Origin: Azohydromonas lata NBRC 102462
GTDB taxonomy: Bacteria > Pseudomonadota > Gammaproteobacteria > Burkholderiales > Burkholderiaceae_C
Assembly: GCF_001571085.1 (NCBI RefSeq)
Contig: NZ_BCTC01000009.1
Span: forward strand, 37,863 to 101,862
Length of the DNA stretch: 64,000 nucleotides
Direction of reading: 5' to 3'
Shown here piece by piece: positions 41,563-50,137 of this stretch. Within the stretch, counting starts at the first letter, position 1. Each line of letters starts with the position of its first letter. Made by a program: the position numbers and the translations under genes. The notes beneath the pieces were generated by a model. It searched no databases. It was not told the origin of the DNA and saw only the letters and a list, made by a program, of their open reading frames with translations.

Positions 41563-42426
41563 GTGGAACGGACGACGCGTGGCTGGCTGAACGGCCTGGC
41601 AGGGGTGGTGATCTTCAGCGGCTCGCTGCCGGCGACGCGGCTGGCGGTGGGCGCTTTCGACCCGGTGTTTCTCACCGGCGCGCGGGCCGTGCTCGCCGCG
41701 CTGCTGGGCGGCGCCTTGCTGCTGGCGTGGCGGCAGCGCCGCCCGGCCGGGCAGGACCTCGTGCCGCTGGCGCTGGTGGCCTTGGGCTGCGTCGTCGCCT
41801 TTCCGCTGCTCACGGCCCTGGCCTTGCAGCACATCACCTCGGCGCACGCCATGGTGTTCATCGGCGCCTTGCCGCTGGCCACCGCCGTCTTCGCGGTGCT
41901 GCGCGGCGGGGAGCGGCCGCGCAGGGCCTTCTGGTTGTTCTCGATGCTGGGCAGCGGGCTGATCGCGGGCTATGCGCTGGTGCAGGGCGTTGACGCGGCC
42001 CCGGTGGGCGACGCGCTGATGCTGGCCGCCATCGTGGCCTGCGGGCTGGGTTATGCCGAGGGCGCGCGGCTGACGGCCCGCCTGGGCGGCTGGCAGGTGA
42101 TTTCCTGGGCGCTGGTGCTGTCGCTGCCGGTGATGCTGCCCCTGGCCTGGCTCACGGCGCCGGCGTCGCTGGAAGGCATACGGGCGCCGGCGTGGTTGGG
42201 CCTGGGTTACGTGTCGGTGTTCAGCATGCTGGTGGGCTTCGTGTTCTGGTACCGGGGCCTGGCCCAGGGCGGCGTGGCCGCCGTGTCGCAGTTGCAGCTG
42301 CTGCAGCCCTTCTTCGGCCTCACGCTGGCCGCGCTGCTGCTGCACGAGCAGGTGACCTGGCTGATGCAGGTGGCCGCGGTGGCCGTCATAGGCTGCGTGG
42401 CCGGCGCGCGCAGGTTCGCGCGCTGA
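41563..42426 (+). CDS. DMT-superfamily (EamA) transporter
   Basis: This 287-residue protein has ten hydrophobic helices in two EamA repeats (LAGVVIFSGSLPATRLAV and MLAAIVACGLGYAEGARLT are the starts of each half). GTG at 41563 is preferred as start because AAGGAG at 41551-41556 lies six bases before it; a TTG at 41548 has no such site. Such transporters export amino acids or metabolites. It is divergent from the MocR regulator, its probable controller. Confidence 0.88.
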   Translation: MERTTRGWLNGLAGVVIFSGSLPATRLAVGAFDPVFLTGARAVLAALLGGALLLAWRQRRPAGQDLVPLALVALGCVVAFPLLTALALQHITSAHAMVFIGALPLATAVFAVLRGGERPRRAFWLFSMLGSGLIAGYALVQGVDAAPVGDALMLAAIVACGLGYAEGARLTARLGGWQVISWALVLSLPVMLPLAWLTAPASLEGIRAPAWLGLGYVSVFSMLVGFVFWYRGLAQGGVAAVSQLQLLQPFFGLTLAALLLHEQVTWLMQVAAVAVIGCVAGARRFAR

Positions 42427-42464
42427 CCCTTGCCGCGGGAGCGGGGGCGGGGGCGGGGGGGCTA

Positions 42465-43202
42465 CTACAGGCGGTCCAGCCGCCCGCCGTCCACGCGCAG
42501 CGCCGCGCCCTGCACGAAGGCGGCGTCGTCGGAGGCGAGAAAGGCCACGGCCGCGGCGATGTCCTGCGGCCGGCCGACGTCGGCGCGGTTGACGGTCTCT
42601 ATGCCCGCCTTCAGGTTCGGGTTGTCCCAGAGCATCGGCGTGTCCACGGCGCCGGGCAGGATGGCGTTGGCGCGGATGCCCCTGGCCTTGCCCTCGATGG
42701 CGGTGGAGCGCGTGAGCGACAGCAGCGCGGCCTTGGCCGCCGCGTAGGACGCCACCAGTGGCGTGGTCTCCTCGGCGTGGATGCTGGACACGTTGACGAT
42801 GGCGCCGCCCGCGCGCATGTGCTCGAAGGCCTGCCGCGTGAAGAAGAAGGCGCCCATGAGGTCCACGTGCAGCACGCGCATCCAGTCCTCGGCCGTGTGC
42901 TCCTGCAGCGGCTTGAACACCATCAGCCCGGCGTTGTTGACCACGATGTCCAGCCGTCCCCAGCGCTGCAGCGCCGCCTGCACGGTGGCGGCCACCTGGT
43001 CTTCTTGTGCCACGTCGCAGGCGTGGGCCAGGGCGTCGGCCACGCCGTCGCCGCGCAACTGCTGCACGGCCGCCTCGGCCTTGGCGGCATCCAGGTCGGC
43101 GACGAGCACGCGCGCCCCGTCCTGGCCCAGGCGGCGGGCCACGGCCAGGCCGATGCCGCTGGCTGCGCCCGTAACGATGGCGACCTTGTCCTGGAAGCGC
43201 AT
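42465..43202 (-). CDS. Short-chain dehydrogenase/reductase
   Basis: This 245-residue classical SDR has the cofactor loop VTGAASGIGLAVA (residues 10-22), NNAG (near 89), the catalytic Ser in VSSIHAEE and the YAAAK Tyr-Lys pair. Asp after the second strand (VADLDAAKA) suggests NAD over NADP. A ribosome-binding site (AAGGAGG) overlaps the end of the upstream glycosidase gene, and the start is two bases after that stop, so the two are co-translated. The substrate could be a sugar or alcohol released by the glycosidase. Confidence 0.93.
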   Translation of the reverse strand: MRFQDKVAIVTGAASGIGLAVARRLGQDGARVLVADLDAAKAEAAVQQLRGDGVADALAHACDVAQEDQVAATVQAALQRWGRLDIVVNNAGLMVFKPLQEHTAEDWMRVLHVDLMGAFFFTRQAFEHMRAGGAIVNVSSIHAEETTPLVASYAAAKAALLSLTRSTAIEGKARGIRANAILPGAVDTPMLWDNPNLKAGIETVNRADVGRPQDIAAAVAFLASDDAAFVQGAALRVDGGRLDRL

Positions 43203-43204
43203 GT

Positions 43205-44503
43205 TCAGCCTCCTTGCAGGTTGTGTGGTTCGGTGGGCGTGCGGGCCCCCGCGGCCGGCGCGTCCGCATGCTCGCCAGCGGCGCCGCAGGCCTGCGCGTA
43301 GTGCCGCGGCCGCACCACGGGCACGCGCAGGCACACGCTCTGGGTCGGCAGCACCTCGCGCCAGTCGGCGATGAGCTTCTGGTAGGCCTGGCCGACGGGC
43401 CGGATCTTGCGGTCCAGGTCGTACAGCCCAAGCGGGTTGGCGCGGCCGTTGACCTCGCGCAGCGCCGTGTCCCAGTCCACCTGGTCGGTGAGCGAATACC
43501 AGGTGAAGCCCAGGATGGGCACGCCGTCGTTGCGCAGCCGCAGCACGTTGGCCCATTCCTTCCACAGCCAGTAGACGGCCTCGTCGCCCTTGGCGCCCTG
43601 GGCGAGGTTGGTCTCGGTGTGCATGACCGGCAGGCGGTAGCGGTCGTAGTACTGCCGTGTGAGCTCGTCGTAGCCGAACACCTCGCCGGCCGCGGCGGTG
43701 CGGCCGTCCTCCCAGACGCGGTGCTCGTTGGTGACGTAGTAGTCGTTGCCCATGATGCAGTGGTGCTTGAGGGCCTGGCCGATGAAGAAGTGGTATTCCT
43801 CGCGCGTCATGCCGTTGTCCAGCAGGTACTCGTACATCTGCGAGTCCACACGGCGGCCGTAGTTGAGGTCCAGCGACAGGAAGCGGCGGGCATTGAGCAC
43901 TTCCGCCGGGCCGATGGCCCGCGGGTTGTCGGCGTGGAAGTACTCGGACGATTCGCTCTGGATGAAGAGGGCATCCGGGCGCACGTCGAGGATGGCCCGC
44001 ATGGCCAGCACGTTGGCCTTGACGACGTGCTTGAGCGCCGTGACGAAGGCGCGGTCGCTGCGCAGTTGCTCGTTCCACCAGCCGTAGGCGGCGGAGAACA
44101 GCGCGCAGATGAACATCTCGTTCACCGGCGTGTAGAGCTGCACCCACGGGAAGCGGCGGGCAAACGCGCTGGCGTAGCCCGCGAACAGCTCGGGGAAATC
44201 GGGGTTCTGGAAGTTGCCCAGCCAGTCCGGCACGCCGAAATGGCAGAGGTCCACGATGGGCACGATGTCCCGCGCCGCCAGGTCGTTGAAGGCCAGGTCC
44301 GCGAAGGACCAGTCGCAGCGCCCGGGGCCGAGCCAGGTGCGGTGTATGGGCGGCCCATAGCGCAGGAACCACAGGCCAAGCTCCTGCACGCAGTCGAAGT
44401 CCTGCTTCCAGCGCGCGTAGTGGCCGCAGGCGTCCATCTCGTCCCGGCGCGTGCGGCCGCCGTCTATGGTGGGACAGGAGTTTTCGATGCCTGTGGCAAA
44501 CAT
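43205..44503 (-). CDS. Glycoside hydrolase family 1-like protein
   Basis: The 432-residue protein shows the GH1 pattern: acid/base Glu in YTPVNEMF (E129; canonical T-x-NEP) and a nucleophile candidate in VMHTETNLAQG (canonical TENG, here TETN), plus GFTWYSLTDQVDWDTALRE, the variant of the GH1 W-S-x-x-D region, and GLYDLDRKIRPVGQAYQKL at the end. The core N-terminus is shorter than in classical beta-glucosidases, and the start is uncertain (44503 chosen; the frame is open 69 bases further). No signal peptide is seen, so it is probably cytoplasmic. It is paired with an SDR gene and precedes it in the operon. The aglycone or sugar is unknown. Confidence 0.85.
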   Translation of the reverse strand: MFATGIENSCPTIDGGRTRRDEMDACGHYARWKQDFDCVQELGLWFLRYGPPIHRTWLGPGRCDWSFADLAFNDLAARDIVPIVDLCHFGVPDWLGNFQNPDFPELFAGYASAFARRFPWVQLYTPVNEMFICALFSAAYGWWNEQLRSDRAFVTALKHVVKANVLAMRAILDVRPDALFIQSESSEYFHADNPRAIGPAEVLNARRFLSLDLNYGRRVDSQMYEYLLDNGMTREEYHFFIGQALKHHCIMGNDYYVTNEHRVWEDGRTAAAGEVFGYDELTRQYYDRYRLPVMHTETNLAQGAKGDEAVYWLWKEWANVLRLRNDGVPILGFTWYSLTDQVDWDTALREVNGRANPLGLYDLDRKIRPVGQAYQKLIADWREVLPTQSVCLRVPVVRPRHYAQACGAAGEHADAPAAGARTPTEPHNLQGG

Positions 44504-44759
44504 GAAGGCCGGTCTCACGACGCATCCTTTTCCCCAGCATGCAGACCCGGGGCGACACCCGGGTGTCAGCAAGGAAGAGGCCCGCGTGGCGGGTGGCCGT
44601 CGCGATGCTGGCGTTTCGGCGGCTGCCGTCGCCGCCGCGTTTCAGCCTCGTTTAAGCGCAACGGCATCGGCCTTGCACCGGTGCCGTCGCGAGGCCGTTG
44701 CTTTCTGCAACTGTTGGCCCGGCCAGAAGGATTGGCCGACAGCGAATGGGAAGCGGGCC

Positions 44760-45398
44760 TCAGCCCTGCGCCCGCACGGCGTCCTCGCCGTGCGGCGCGG
44801 CGCGGAAGGCGGGCAGCGCCTCGGCCAGGTCGGACAGGGCGGCCAACGCCGGGCAGTCCGCGGGCGGCACCAGGCCCGGCAGGGCGCGCTGGGTGAAGTG
44901 CCAGAACACGGCAGTGCTGAGGGCGGGCTGCGGCAGCGTGTCGCCGTCCGCCTTGGGCGGGTGCTGCTGGAAATGCTGGTCCAGGGCGGCGTAGGCGGCG
45001 CGGACCTGCTCGGCGATGCGCCCGGCCCAGGGCTCGTGCTGCTTCTCCGGCGGGCGCAGGTTGCGCTCGTAGAACAGGGCGACGCTCTTGTCGCCCGCCG
45101 CCAGCGCCAGGCCCAGCACGTGCAGCGCCTGCTGGCGCGCCAGCAGGTCCGTGGGCATGAGGCTGCGCGGGTGGGCTAGGGATTCGGCGTAGTCCAGGAT
45201 GAGCGTGGAGTCGGACAGCACCACGCCGTCCTCGCTCACCAGCGTGGGCACGCGCACGACGGGGTTGATCTTGCGGAACTCGTCGTAGTGGCGGAACACC
45301 GACAGCGGCCGGTGCTCGAAGCGCAGCCCAAGCATTTGCAGCGACACCGCCGTGCGGCGGACGTAGGGCGAATCCAGCATGCCCACGAGTTGAAGCAT
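44760..45398 (-). CDS. Glutathione S-transferase
   Basis: This 212-residue protein has a thioredoxin-like N-terminal domain (residues 1-78, LVGMLDSPYVRRTAVSLQML with the catalytic-Ser/Tyr region, VPTLVSEDG and LSDSTLILDY) and an all-helical C-terminal domain. AAAGGAC before ATG 45398 supports the start. It conjugates or reduces electrophiles with glutathione in the cytosol. The 256-base gap to the upstream GH1 gene shows nothing recognisable. It stands alone, divergent from the Rmf-like gene. Confidence 0.9.
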   Translation of the reverse strand: MLQLVGMLDSPYVRRTAVSLQMLGLRFEHRPLSVFRHYDEFRKINPVVRVPTLVSEDGVVLSDSTLILDYAESLAHPRSLMPTDLLARQQALHVLGLALAAGDKSVALFYERNLRPPEKQHEPWAGRIAEQVRAAYAALDQHFQQHPPKADGDTLPQPALSTAVFWHFTQRALPGLVPPADCPALAALSDLAEALPAFRAAPHGEDAVRAQG

Positions 45399-45656
45399 GG
45401 TCCTGTCCTTTCGATCGACTTGGGAGATGGGGCCAGCAATATAGGCCGGGCCGGGGCCCGTGGGCCTGCCGGTCATGAACCCGGCAATGCTGCACAAATC
45501 ACAGCCCCTTGACGGTCCCGCACCGTGAGAAATACCGGCAAAACACCTTGCTGCAGATCAACAAACGGCCCAGATGGCCGAAGAGGCGGCACGGCGACGT
45601 CGGGACAGCCCGAGAAACAAGCGGGCCATGGACGTCGGAAAAAATCAGGGTGAATT

Positions 45657-45887
45657 TTGAAAGCAGTGGTTTTGTCGAAAAAGAGGAATGCGGTGTGGAA
45701 TGAGGGATTCTTGGCCGGGCAGGTGGTGAACAGCGAGTGTCCTTATCCCGTGGGCTCGCCCATGGCCAAGGAGTGGATGCAGGGCTGGGGGGAAGGCATT
45801 CGGGCCCGGGGGAACACCGCGGCCGCGTCCATGAAAAGTGTCGGGACTGGGTTGAAGCGATTGATCAGGAAACTGGCGGGCCGGTGA
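45657..45887 (+). CDS. Rmf/CrpP-fold small protein
   Basis: The 76-residue protein contains NEGFLAGQVVNSECPYPVGS and MAKEWMQGWGEGIRARG. This matches the G-x2-AG...CPY...W-x-x-GW-x-EG pattern of ribosome modulation factor and the CrpP family. RMF dimerises 70S ribosomes in stationary phase; CrpP-like members were linked to ciprofloxacin modification, a claim still debated. A basic tail (GLKRLIRKLAGR) would fit ribosome binding. The start is uncertain: TTG 45657 or a GTG a few codons later. It is short, so it could be overlooked. Confidence 0.72.
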   Translation: MKAVVLSKKRNAVWNEGFLAGQVVNSECPYPVGSPMAKEWMQGWGEGIRARGNTAAASMKSVGTGLKRLIRKLAGR

Positions 45888-45934
45888 ATTGAAATGCCGC
45901 CGCGCGATGCGGCGGACCACTGCTCAGCGGCACC

Positions 45935-46777
45935 TCAGCGGGAAAGCGGCCGTCCCACCCGCGCCTCATACAGCGGCAGCACTTTGGGCACGTTGGCTTC
46001 CAGGGCGGCGATGCGGTTGGCGCTGTTGGGGTGGGTGCTGAAGAACTGCACGGGCTCCTGGCCGCCGGAGAGGCGCTGCATCTTTTTCCAGACCTGCGGC
46101 GCCTGGCGCGGGTCGTAGCCGGCGCGGGCCATGAGCTCCAGGCCCATGACGTCGGCTTCCAATTCCATGTCGCGCGAGAAGGGCAGGTGCAGGAAAAGCT
46201 GCGCCCCGGCATTGCCCAGGGTGCCGACGATGCCGGCGTTGTTGGGCGACGCGGCCGCCAAGCCTTCGACGACGGCGCCGGACACGGTTTGCTGGGAAAC
46301 CTGCTCGCGCGAATGCTCGCGCAGCGCGTGGGCGATTTCATGGCCCATGACGGCGGCCAATTCGTCGTCGGTCAATTGCAGCTTGCGCACCAGGCCGGTG
46401 AAGACGCCGATTTTCCCGCCCGGGGCGCAAAAGGCATTGACCTCGTCCGAATCAAAAACATTGATTTCCCAGGCCCACTGCGCCGCATCGGGGCGGAATA
46501 CCGGGGCCTCGCGTATGAGCCGGTTGCCTATGTCACGCACGCGGCGCGTGAGGGCCGGGTCGTTGTTGAGCTTGCCCTTGCTGCTGGCAGTGGAGGAGAG
46601 CTGCTTGAACCCCTGGGCGGCTTCGGCATTCACCGTCTCGGCCGGGACGATCAATAACTGCTGGCGCTGAATGCCCACGGCGCCGGGGGCCGTGCTGGTG
46701 GCGCAGGCAGTGAGAACGGAAGCGAAAGCCAGTGAAAGCAAGGACTGGACAAAGCGGCGAGTGGGCTTGGTTTTCAT
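45935..46777 (-). CDS. M48-family lipoprotein metalloprotease (LoiP/BepA-like)
   Basis: The 280-residue protein has a lipoprotein signal with lipobox LTAC (C25), then the zinc site HEIAH (H146-E147-H150) and the third ligand region MELEADVMGLELMARAGYDP. NSANRIAALEANVPKVLP is typical of the family's C-terminus. These proteases work at the outer membrane inner face on misfolded outer-membrane proteins or LPS-assembly factors. Start 46777 (MKTKPTRRFVQSLL) gives a good n-region. Confidence 0.92.
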   Translation of the reverse strand: MKTKPTRRFVQSLLSLAFASVLTACATSTAPGAVGIQRQQLLIVPAETVNAEAAQGFKQLSSTASSKGKLNNDPALTRRVRDIGNRLIREAPVFRPDAAQWAWEINVFDSDEVNAFCAPGGKIGVFTGLVRKLQLTDDELAAVMGHEIAHALREHSREQVSQQTVSGAVVEGLAAASPNNAGIVGTLGNAGAQLFLHLPFSRDMELEADVMGLELMARAGYDPRQAPQVWKKMQRLSGGQEPVQFFSTHPNSANRIAALEANVPKVLPLYEARVGRPLSR

Positions 46778-46826
46778 GGCAGGGCGGGTGCGTTCAAGAA
46801 CGGATATTGGTTGCTAATTTATAAGA

Positions 46827-46865
46827 GCAAATATTGTACCTGAAGGTTTTATTGATAATATTTGC
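46827..46865. repeat. Perfect 9-bp inverted repeat in a low-GC gap
   Basis: GCAAATATT (46827-46835) and AATATTTGC (46857-46865) are separated by 21 bases, in an AT-rich island (about 46800-46960) upstream of the M48 gene. The gap 46778-47049 also holds a terminator at its far end. It may be an operator for the protease promoter or a small RNA structure. Confidence 0.5.
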
Positions 46866-46982
46866 TGCTTTCAATGATAAGCGTTTTGAACGAAAGTCAT
46901 TGATCATATTCGGCTCTAGAAACCCAGGCAGGGTTTGTGGTGGCTTGTGGGTATATTTTGTGGTGCAGGCAAAAATCCACAA

Positions 46983-47009
46983 AAAAGGCCGCTTGTTGCG
47001 GCCTTTTCT
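46983..47009. terminator. Bidirectional intrinsic terminator after the P450 gene
   Basis: AAAAGGCCGC-TTGTT-GCGGCCTTTT is a 10-bp perfect stem ending in A/T runs on both sides. On the minus strand it lies about 40 bases after the P450 stop, ending the biotin operon. Confidence 0.88.
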
Positions 47010-47049
47010 TCGTCCATGGGATGGATGAGATAAGGGCGGTGCCTGGGGC

Positions 47050-48282
47050 TCACCCCGCCACCGGCAATCTCACAAACCCCCGGTACAACGGACTCTGCGT
47101 CCTCACTGAAACCCCATTCAATTTCAGCCCCGGCCGCCTCTTCAAAAGCGCTCCGAGCACCGTCTGGGTTTCGAGCTGGGTCAGTGAAGCGCCCAGGCAC
47201 ACATGCGGCCCGGTGCCGAACGACAGCGCGCCCGGGTTGGCGCGGGCCACGTCCAGCAGCTCCGGCATCTCATGCCGCGCCGGGTCGCGGTTGGCGGCGC
47301 CGATCATGGCCAGCACCAGCTCGCCCCGCTGGAGCCGCTGCCCGTGCAGCGTGAAGTCCGCCATCACGCGCCGGCCGCTCCATTGCACCGGGGTGTCGTG
47401 GCGCAGCAGCTCGCGCACGGCGTTGGGCAGCAGCTCCGGCTGCTCGCACAGGCGTTCCCATTGGGCGCGGTGCGTCAGCAGCGCGTGCACGGCGTTGCCC
47501 AGCAGGTGGCGGGTGGTCTCGTAGCCGGCGAACAGCAGCATGGCGCACTGCGCCAGCAGCTCGGCGCCGTCCTCCACCTGGCCGTCGGCCTGGGCGGCGA
47601 GCAGCAGGCTCACCAGGTCGTCGCCCGGGTGCTGGCGGCGCGCGGGCAGCAGCTCGCGTTCGAAGTAGCCGGCCAGCGCCACCACGCTGCGCTGCGCGGC
47701 GCGCACCTGCGCCTGCGTCGGGTTCACCGCGCCCAGGAAGGCGGCGATGTCCTCGCTCCAGGCCGTGAAGTCGGCGTAGATGGCGCTGTCCACGTCCATG
47801 AGCTTGGCGATCACGCGCGCGGGCAGCGGGCGGGCGATGGCCTCCATGAAGTCGAACTCGTCGCCCGCCTCGTCCAGCAGCTCGTCGATGAGCGCCTGCG
47901 TCACGGGCTTGAGCGCCTGGATGCGGTCCGGCCGGAAGGCCGGCTGCAGCACCTTGCGCAGCCGCGTGTGGTCCGGCGCGTCCAGGAAGGGCAGGCAGCG
48001 CGTGAACAGCCGCTGCATGGGCGTGAGCTCGTCGCGGCCCTGCGGCTCGGCCGCGCGCATCACCCAGCCGCCCGTGCGGCGGGCCGACAGGCGCGGGTCG
48101 CGCAGGGCGGATTCCACGTCCGCGTGGCGCGTGAGCAGCCAGGCGCCGCCGAAGAATTCATTGCTCCACAGCAGCGCTCCCGCCTCGCGCAGCCGCGCGT
48201 AGGCGGGATAGGGGTCCTGCTGCAGGAACTCCAGGTCGACGAAGGGCGCCACCGCCTCGCGCGGCGCCAGCAAGGCACTCAT
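47050..48282 (-). CDS. Cytochrome P450 at the end of the biotin operon (BioI-like candidate)
   Basis: This 410-residue soluble bacterial P450 has the I-helix AGYETT (252-257), the ExxR pair E291/R294 (RELLRHDTP) and the haem ligand C362 in [10 protein letters not shown]. Its ATG overlaps the bioB stop as ATGA, so it is translationally coupled to biotin synthesis. In Bacillus, the P450 BioI cleaves acyl-ACP to pimeloyl-ACP. Here no bioC or bioH is seen in the window, so a similar role is attractive. This is inference from position; homology to BioI cannot be measured here. The alternative is an unrelated oxygenase that joined the operon. Ferredoxin partners are not adjacent. Confidence 0.88.
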   Translation of the reverse strand: MSALLAPREAVAPFVDLEFLQQDPYPAYARLREAGALLWSNEFFGGAWLLTRHADVESALRDPRLSARRTGGWVMRAAEPQGRDELTPMQRLFTRCLPFLDAPDHTRLRKVLQPAFRPDRIQALKPVTQALIDELLDEAGDEFDFMEAIARPLPARVIAKLMDVDSAIYADFTAWSEDIAAFLGAVNPTQAQVRAAQRSVVALAGYFERELLPARRQHPGDDLVSLLLAAQADGQVEDGAELLAQCAMLLFAGYETTRHLLGNAVHALLTHRAQWERLCEQPELLPNAVRELLRHDTPVQWSGRRVMADFTLHGQRLQRGELVLAMIGAANRDPARHEMPELLDVARANPGALSFGTGPHVCLGASLTQLETQTVLGALLKRRPGLKLNGVSVRTQSPLYRGFVRLPVAG

Positions 48283-49328
48283 TTGGCGACCGCGGCGGAC
48301 ACGTCCACGTGCGCCTGCACCTCGGGGCGCTGGCCCTGGGGTTTGAGTTGCAGGCGCTGGAACAGCTTCCGGTCCTTCTCGGCCTGCGGGTTGGCCGTGG
48401 TCAGCAGCCGCTCGCCGTAGAAGATGGAGTTGGCGCCGGCCATGAAGCACAGGGCCTGCAGCGCCTCGTCCATGTCCTCGCGGCCGGCCGAGAGGCGGAC
48501 CATGGTGGTGGGCATGGTGATGCGCGCCACGGCGATGGTGCGGACGAACTCGAACGGGTCCAGCGGCTCGCTGCCGGCCAGCGGCGTGCCCGGCACGGGC
48601 ACCAGGTTGTTGATGGGCACGGACTCGGGGTAGGGCTCCAGGTTGGCCAGCTCGGCGATCATCCCGGCGCGCTGCTCGCGCGTCTCGCCCATGCCCACGA
48701 TGCCGCCGCAGCACACGTTGATGCCGGCGTCGCGCACGTTGGAGAGGGTGTCCAGCCGGTCCTGGTAGGTGCGCGTGTGGATGATGTTGTTGTAGTTGTC
48801 CGGCGAGGTGTCGAGGTTGTGGTTGTAGTAGTCGAGGCCGGCGTCCTTGAGCTGCGTCGCCTGCTCCTTGTCCAGCATGCCCAGCGTCATGCAGGTCTCC
48901 AGGCCCAGGCTGCGCACGCCGCGCACCATCTCGGTCACGCGCTCCATGTCGCGCTCCTTGGGGCTGCGCCACGCCGCGCCCATGCAGAAGCGCGAGGCAC
49001 CCTGGTCCTTGGCGGCCTGGGCCGCGCCCAGCACCTCGGAGATGGACATGAGCTTGGACGCCTCCACGCCCGTGTCGAAGTGCGCCGACTGCGGGCAGTA
49101 GCCGCAGTCCTCGGCGCAGCCGCCGGTCTTGATGCTCAGCAGCGTGGAGAGCTGCACCTCGCTGGGGTCGAAGTGCTCGCGGTGCACCTGCTGGGCCTTG
49201 AACATCAGCGCCATGAAGGGCAGGTCGTACAGGGCCTGCACGTCCGCCACCGACCAGCGGCCCGGCTTCTTTTCAACGGGAGCCGTGCGGCGCAGGGATT
49301 CGACGGAGATGGTGGCGACGGTGCTCAT
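48279..49328 (-). CDS. bioB: Biotin synthase
   Basis: This 349-residue radical-SAM enzyme inserts sulfur into dethiobiotin. The SAM [4Fe-4S] cluster motif is C71-x3-C75-x2-C78 ([13 protein letters not shown]), and the second-cluster region [12 protein letters not shown] is present. Start 49328 ([14 protein letters not shown]) matches the length of E. coli BioB. An alternative GTG at 49388 overlaps the bioD stop as GTGA, like the other junctions in this operon, but the intervening sequence holds a 10-base tandem duplication (GGAGGTGTTC) and looks non-coding. It is followed by the coupled P450 gene. Confidence 0.95.
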   Translation of the reverse strand: MSTVATISVESLRRTAPVEKKPGRWSVADVQALYDLPFMALMFKAQQVHREHFDPSEVQLSTLLSIKTGGCAEDCGYCPQSAHFDTGVEASKLMSISEVLGAAQAAKDQGASRFCMGAAWRSPKERDMERVTEMVRGVRSLGLETCMTLGMLDKEQATQLKDAGLDYYNHNLDTSPDNYNNIIHTRTYQDRLDTLSNVRDAGINVCCGGIVGMGETREQRAGMIAELANLEPYPESVPINNLVPVPGTPLAGSEPLDPFEFVRTIAVARITMPTTMVRLSAGREDMDEALQALCFMAGANSIFYGERLLTTANPQAEKDRKLFQRLQLKPQGQRPEVQAHVDVSAAVAK

Positions 49329-49384
49329 GGCTTCGTTACTGCTTTCCGGAGGTGTTCGGAGGTGTTCCGACAAAGGGTCGATTG

Positions 49385-50137
49385 TCACTCCAGGCCGAAA
49401 AGGGCCTGCAGCGCGGTGCCGTCCAGGTGCTGGGCAACGGCGGCGGGTTGGGGTTTGGTCAAGAAAGGGACGACACCCAGGCAGGGCGACTGGTAACGGC
49501 GGTCCAGCTCATGGCGCAGCGTCTGCACGTTGCGCTGCAGGTGTGGCATGTCCGGATCGATCACGTTGGCCACCCAGCCGGCCAGGCCCAGCCGGCGCTG
49601 GTGCAAACCGTCGGCGGTGAGGATGGCGTGGTTCAGGCAGCCCAGCCGCAGGCCCACCACCAGCACCACCGGCAGGTGCAGCGCGCCCATGAGCTGGGTG
49701 CTGTCCCAGTCGGCGCCCAAGGGGATCACCAGGCCGCCGGCGCCCTCCACCACGAGGTAGTCCACGTGCTGGGCCACGGCCTGCGCGCCGCGCAGCAGCG
49801 CGACGCGGTCGATGGCCACGCCGTCGATCTCGGCGGCGATGTGCGGGGCGCAGGCCGTCTTGAGCTGGCAGGGGCCGATGAGCGAGGCGGGCAGCGGCAC
49901 GCTGCCGGCGCGGCGCAGCGCCTCCACGTCCTCGTTGAACAGCCGCCCGTCCGGGCCCGCGTCCAGGCCGGACGCCACGGGCTTGTAGCCGGCCGCCTTG
50001 TGGCCGCGCGCCGTCAACCAGTGCAGCAGCGCGGCGCTGACGTGGGACTTGCCCACGCCCGTGTCCGTGCCCGTGACGAAGCAGCCGCGCAGGCCGCCGG
50101 CGCCGGCGTTGGTGGTATTGGCAATGTCCACGCTCAT
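49385..50137 (-). CDS. bioD: Dethiobiotin synthetase
   Basis: The 250-residue protein makes dethiobiotin from DAPA, CO2 and ATP. It has the P-loop GTDTGVGKS (residues 23-31, K30), KPVASGLD (substrate Lys) and [13 protein letters not shown] 50137 overlaps the bioF stop as ATGA. The 13-residue N-terminal extension is Asn/Thr/Gly-rich. It acts after BioA in the pathway although it lies third in the operon. Confidence 0.95.
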   Translation of the reverse strand: MSVDIANTTNAGAGGLRGCFVTGTDTGVGKSHVSAALLHWLTARGHKAAGYKPVASGLDAGPDGRLFNEDVEALRRAGSVPLPASLIGPCQLKTACAPHIAAEIDGVAIDRVALLRGAQAVAQHVDYLVVEGAGGLVIPLGADWDSTQLMGALHLPVVLVVGLRLGCLNHAILTADGLHQRRLGLAGWVANVIDPDMPHLQRNVQTLRHELDRRYQSPCLGVVPFLTKPQPAAVAQHLDGTALQALFGLE

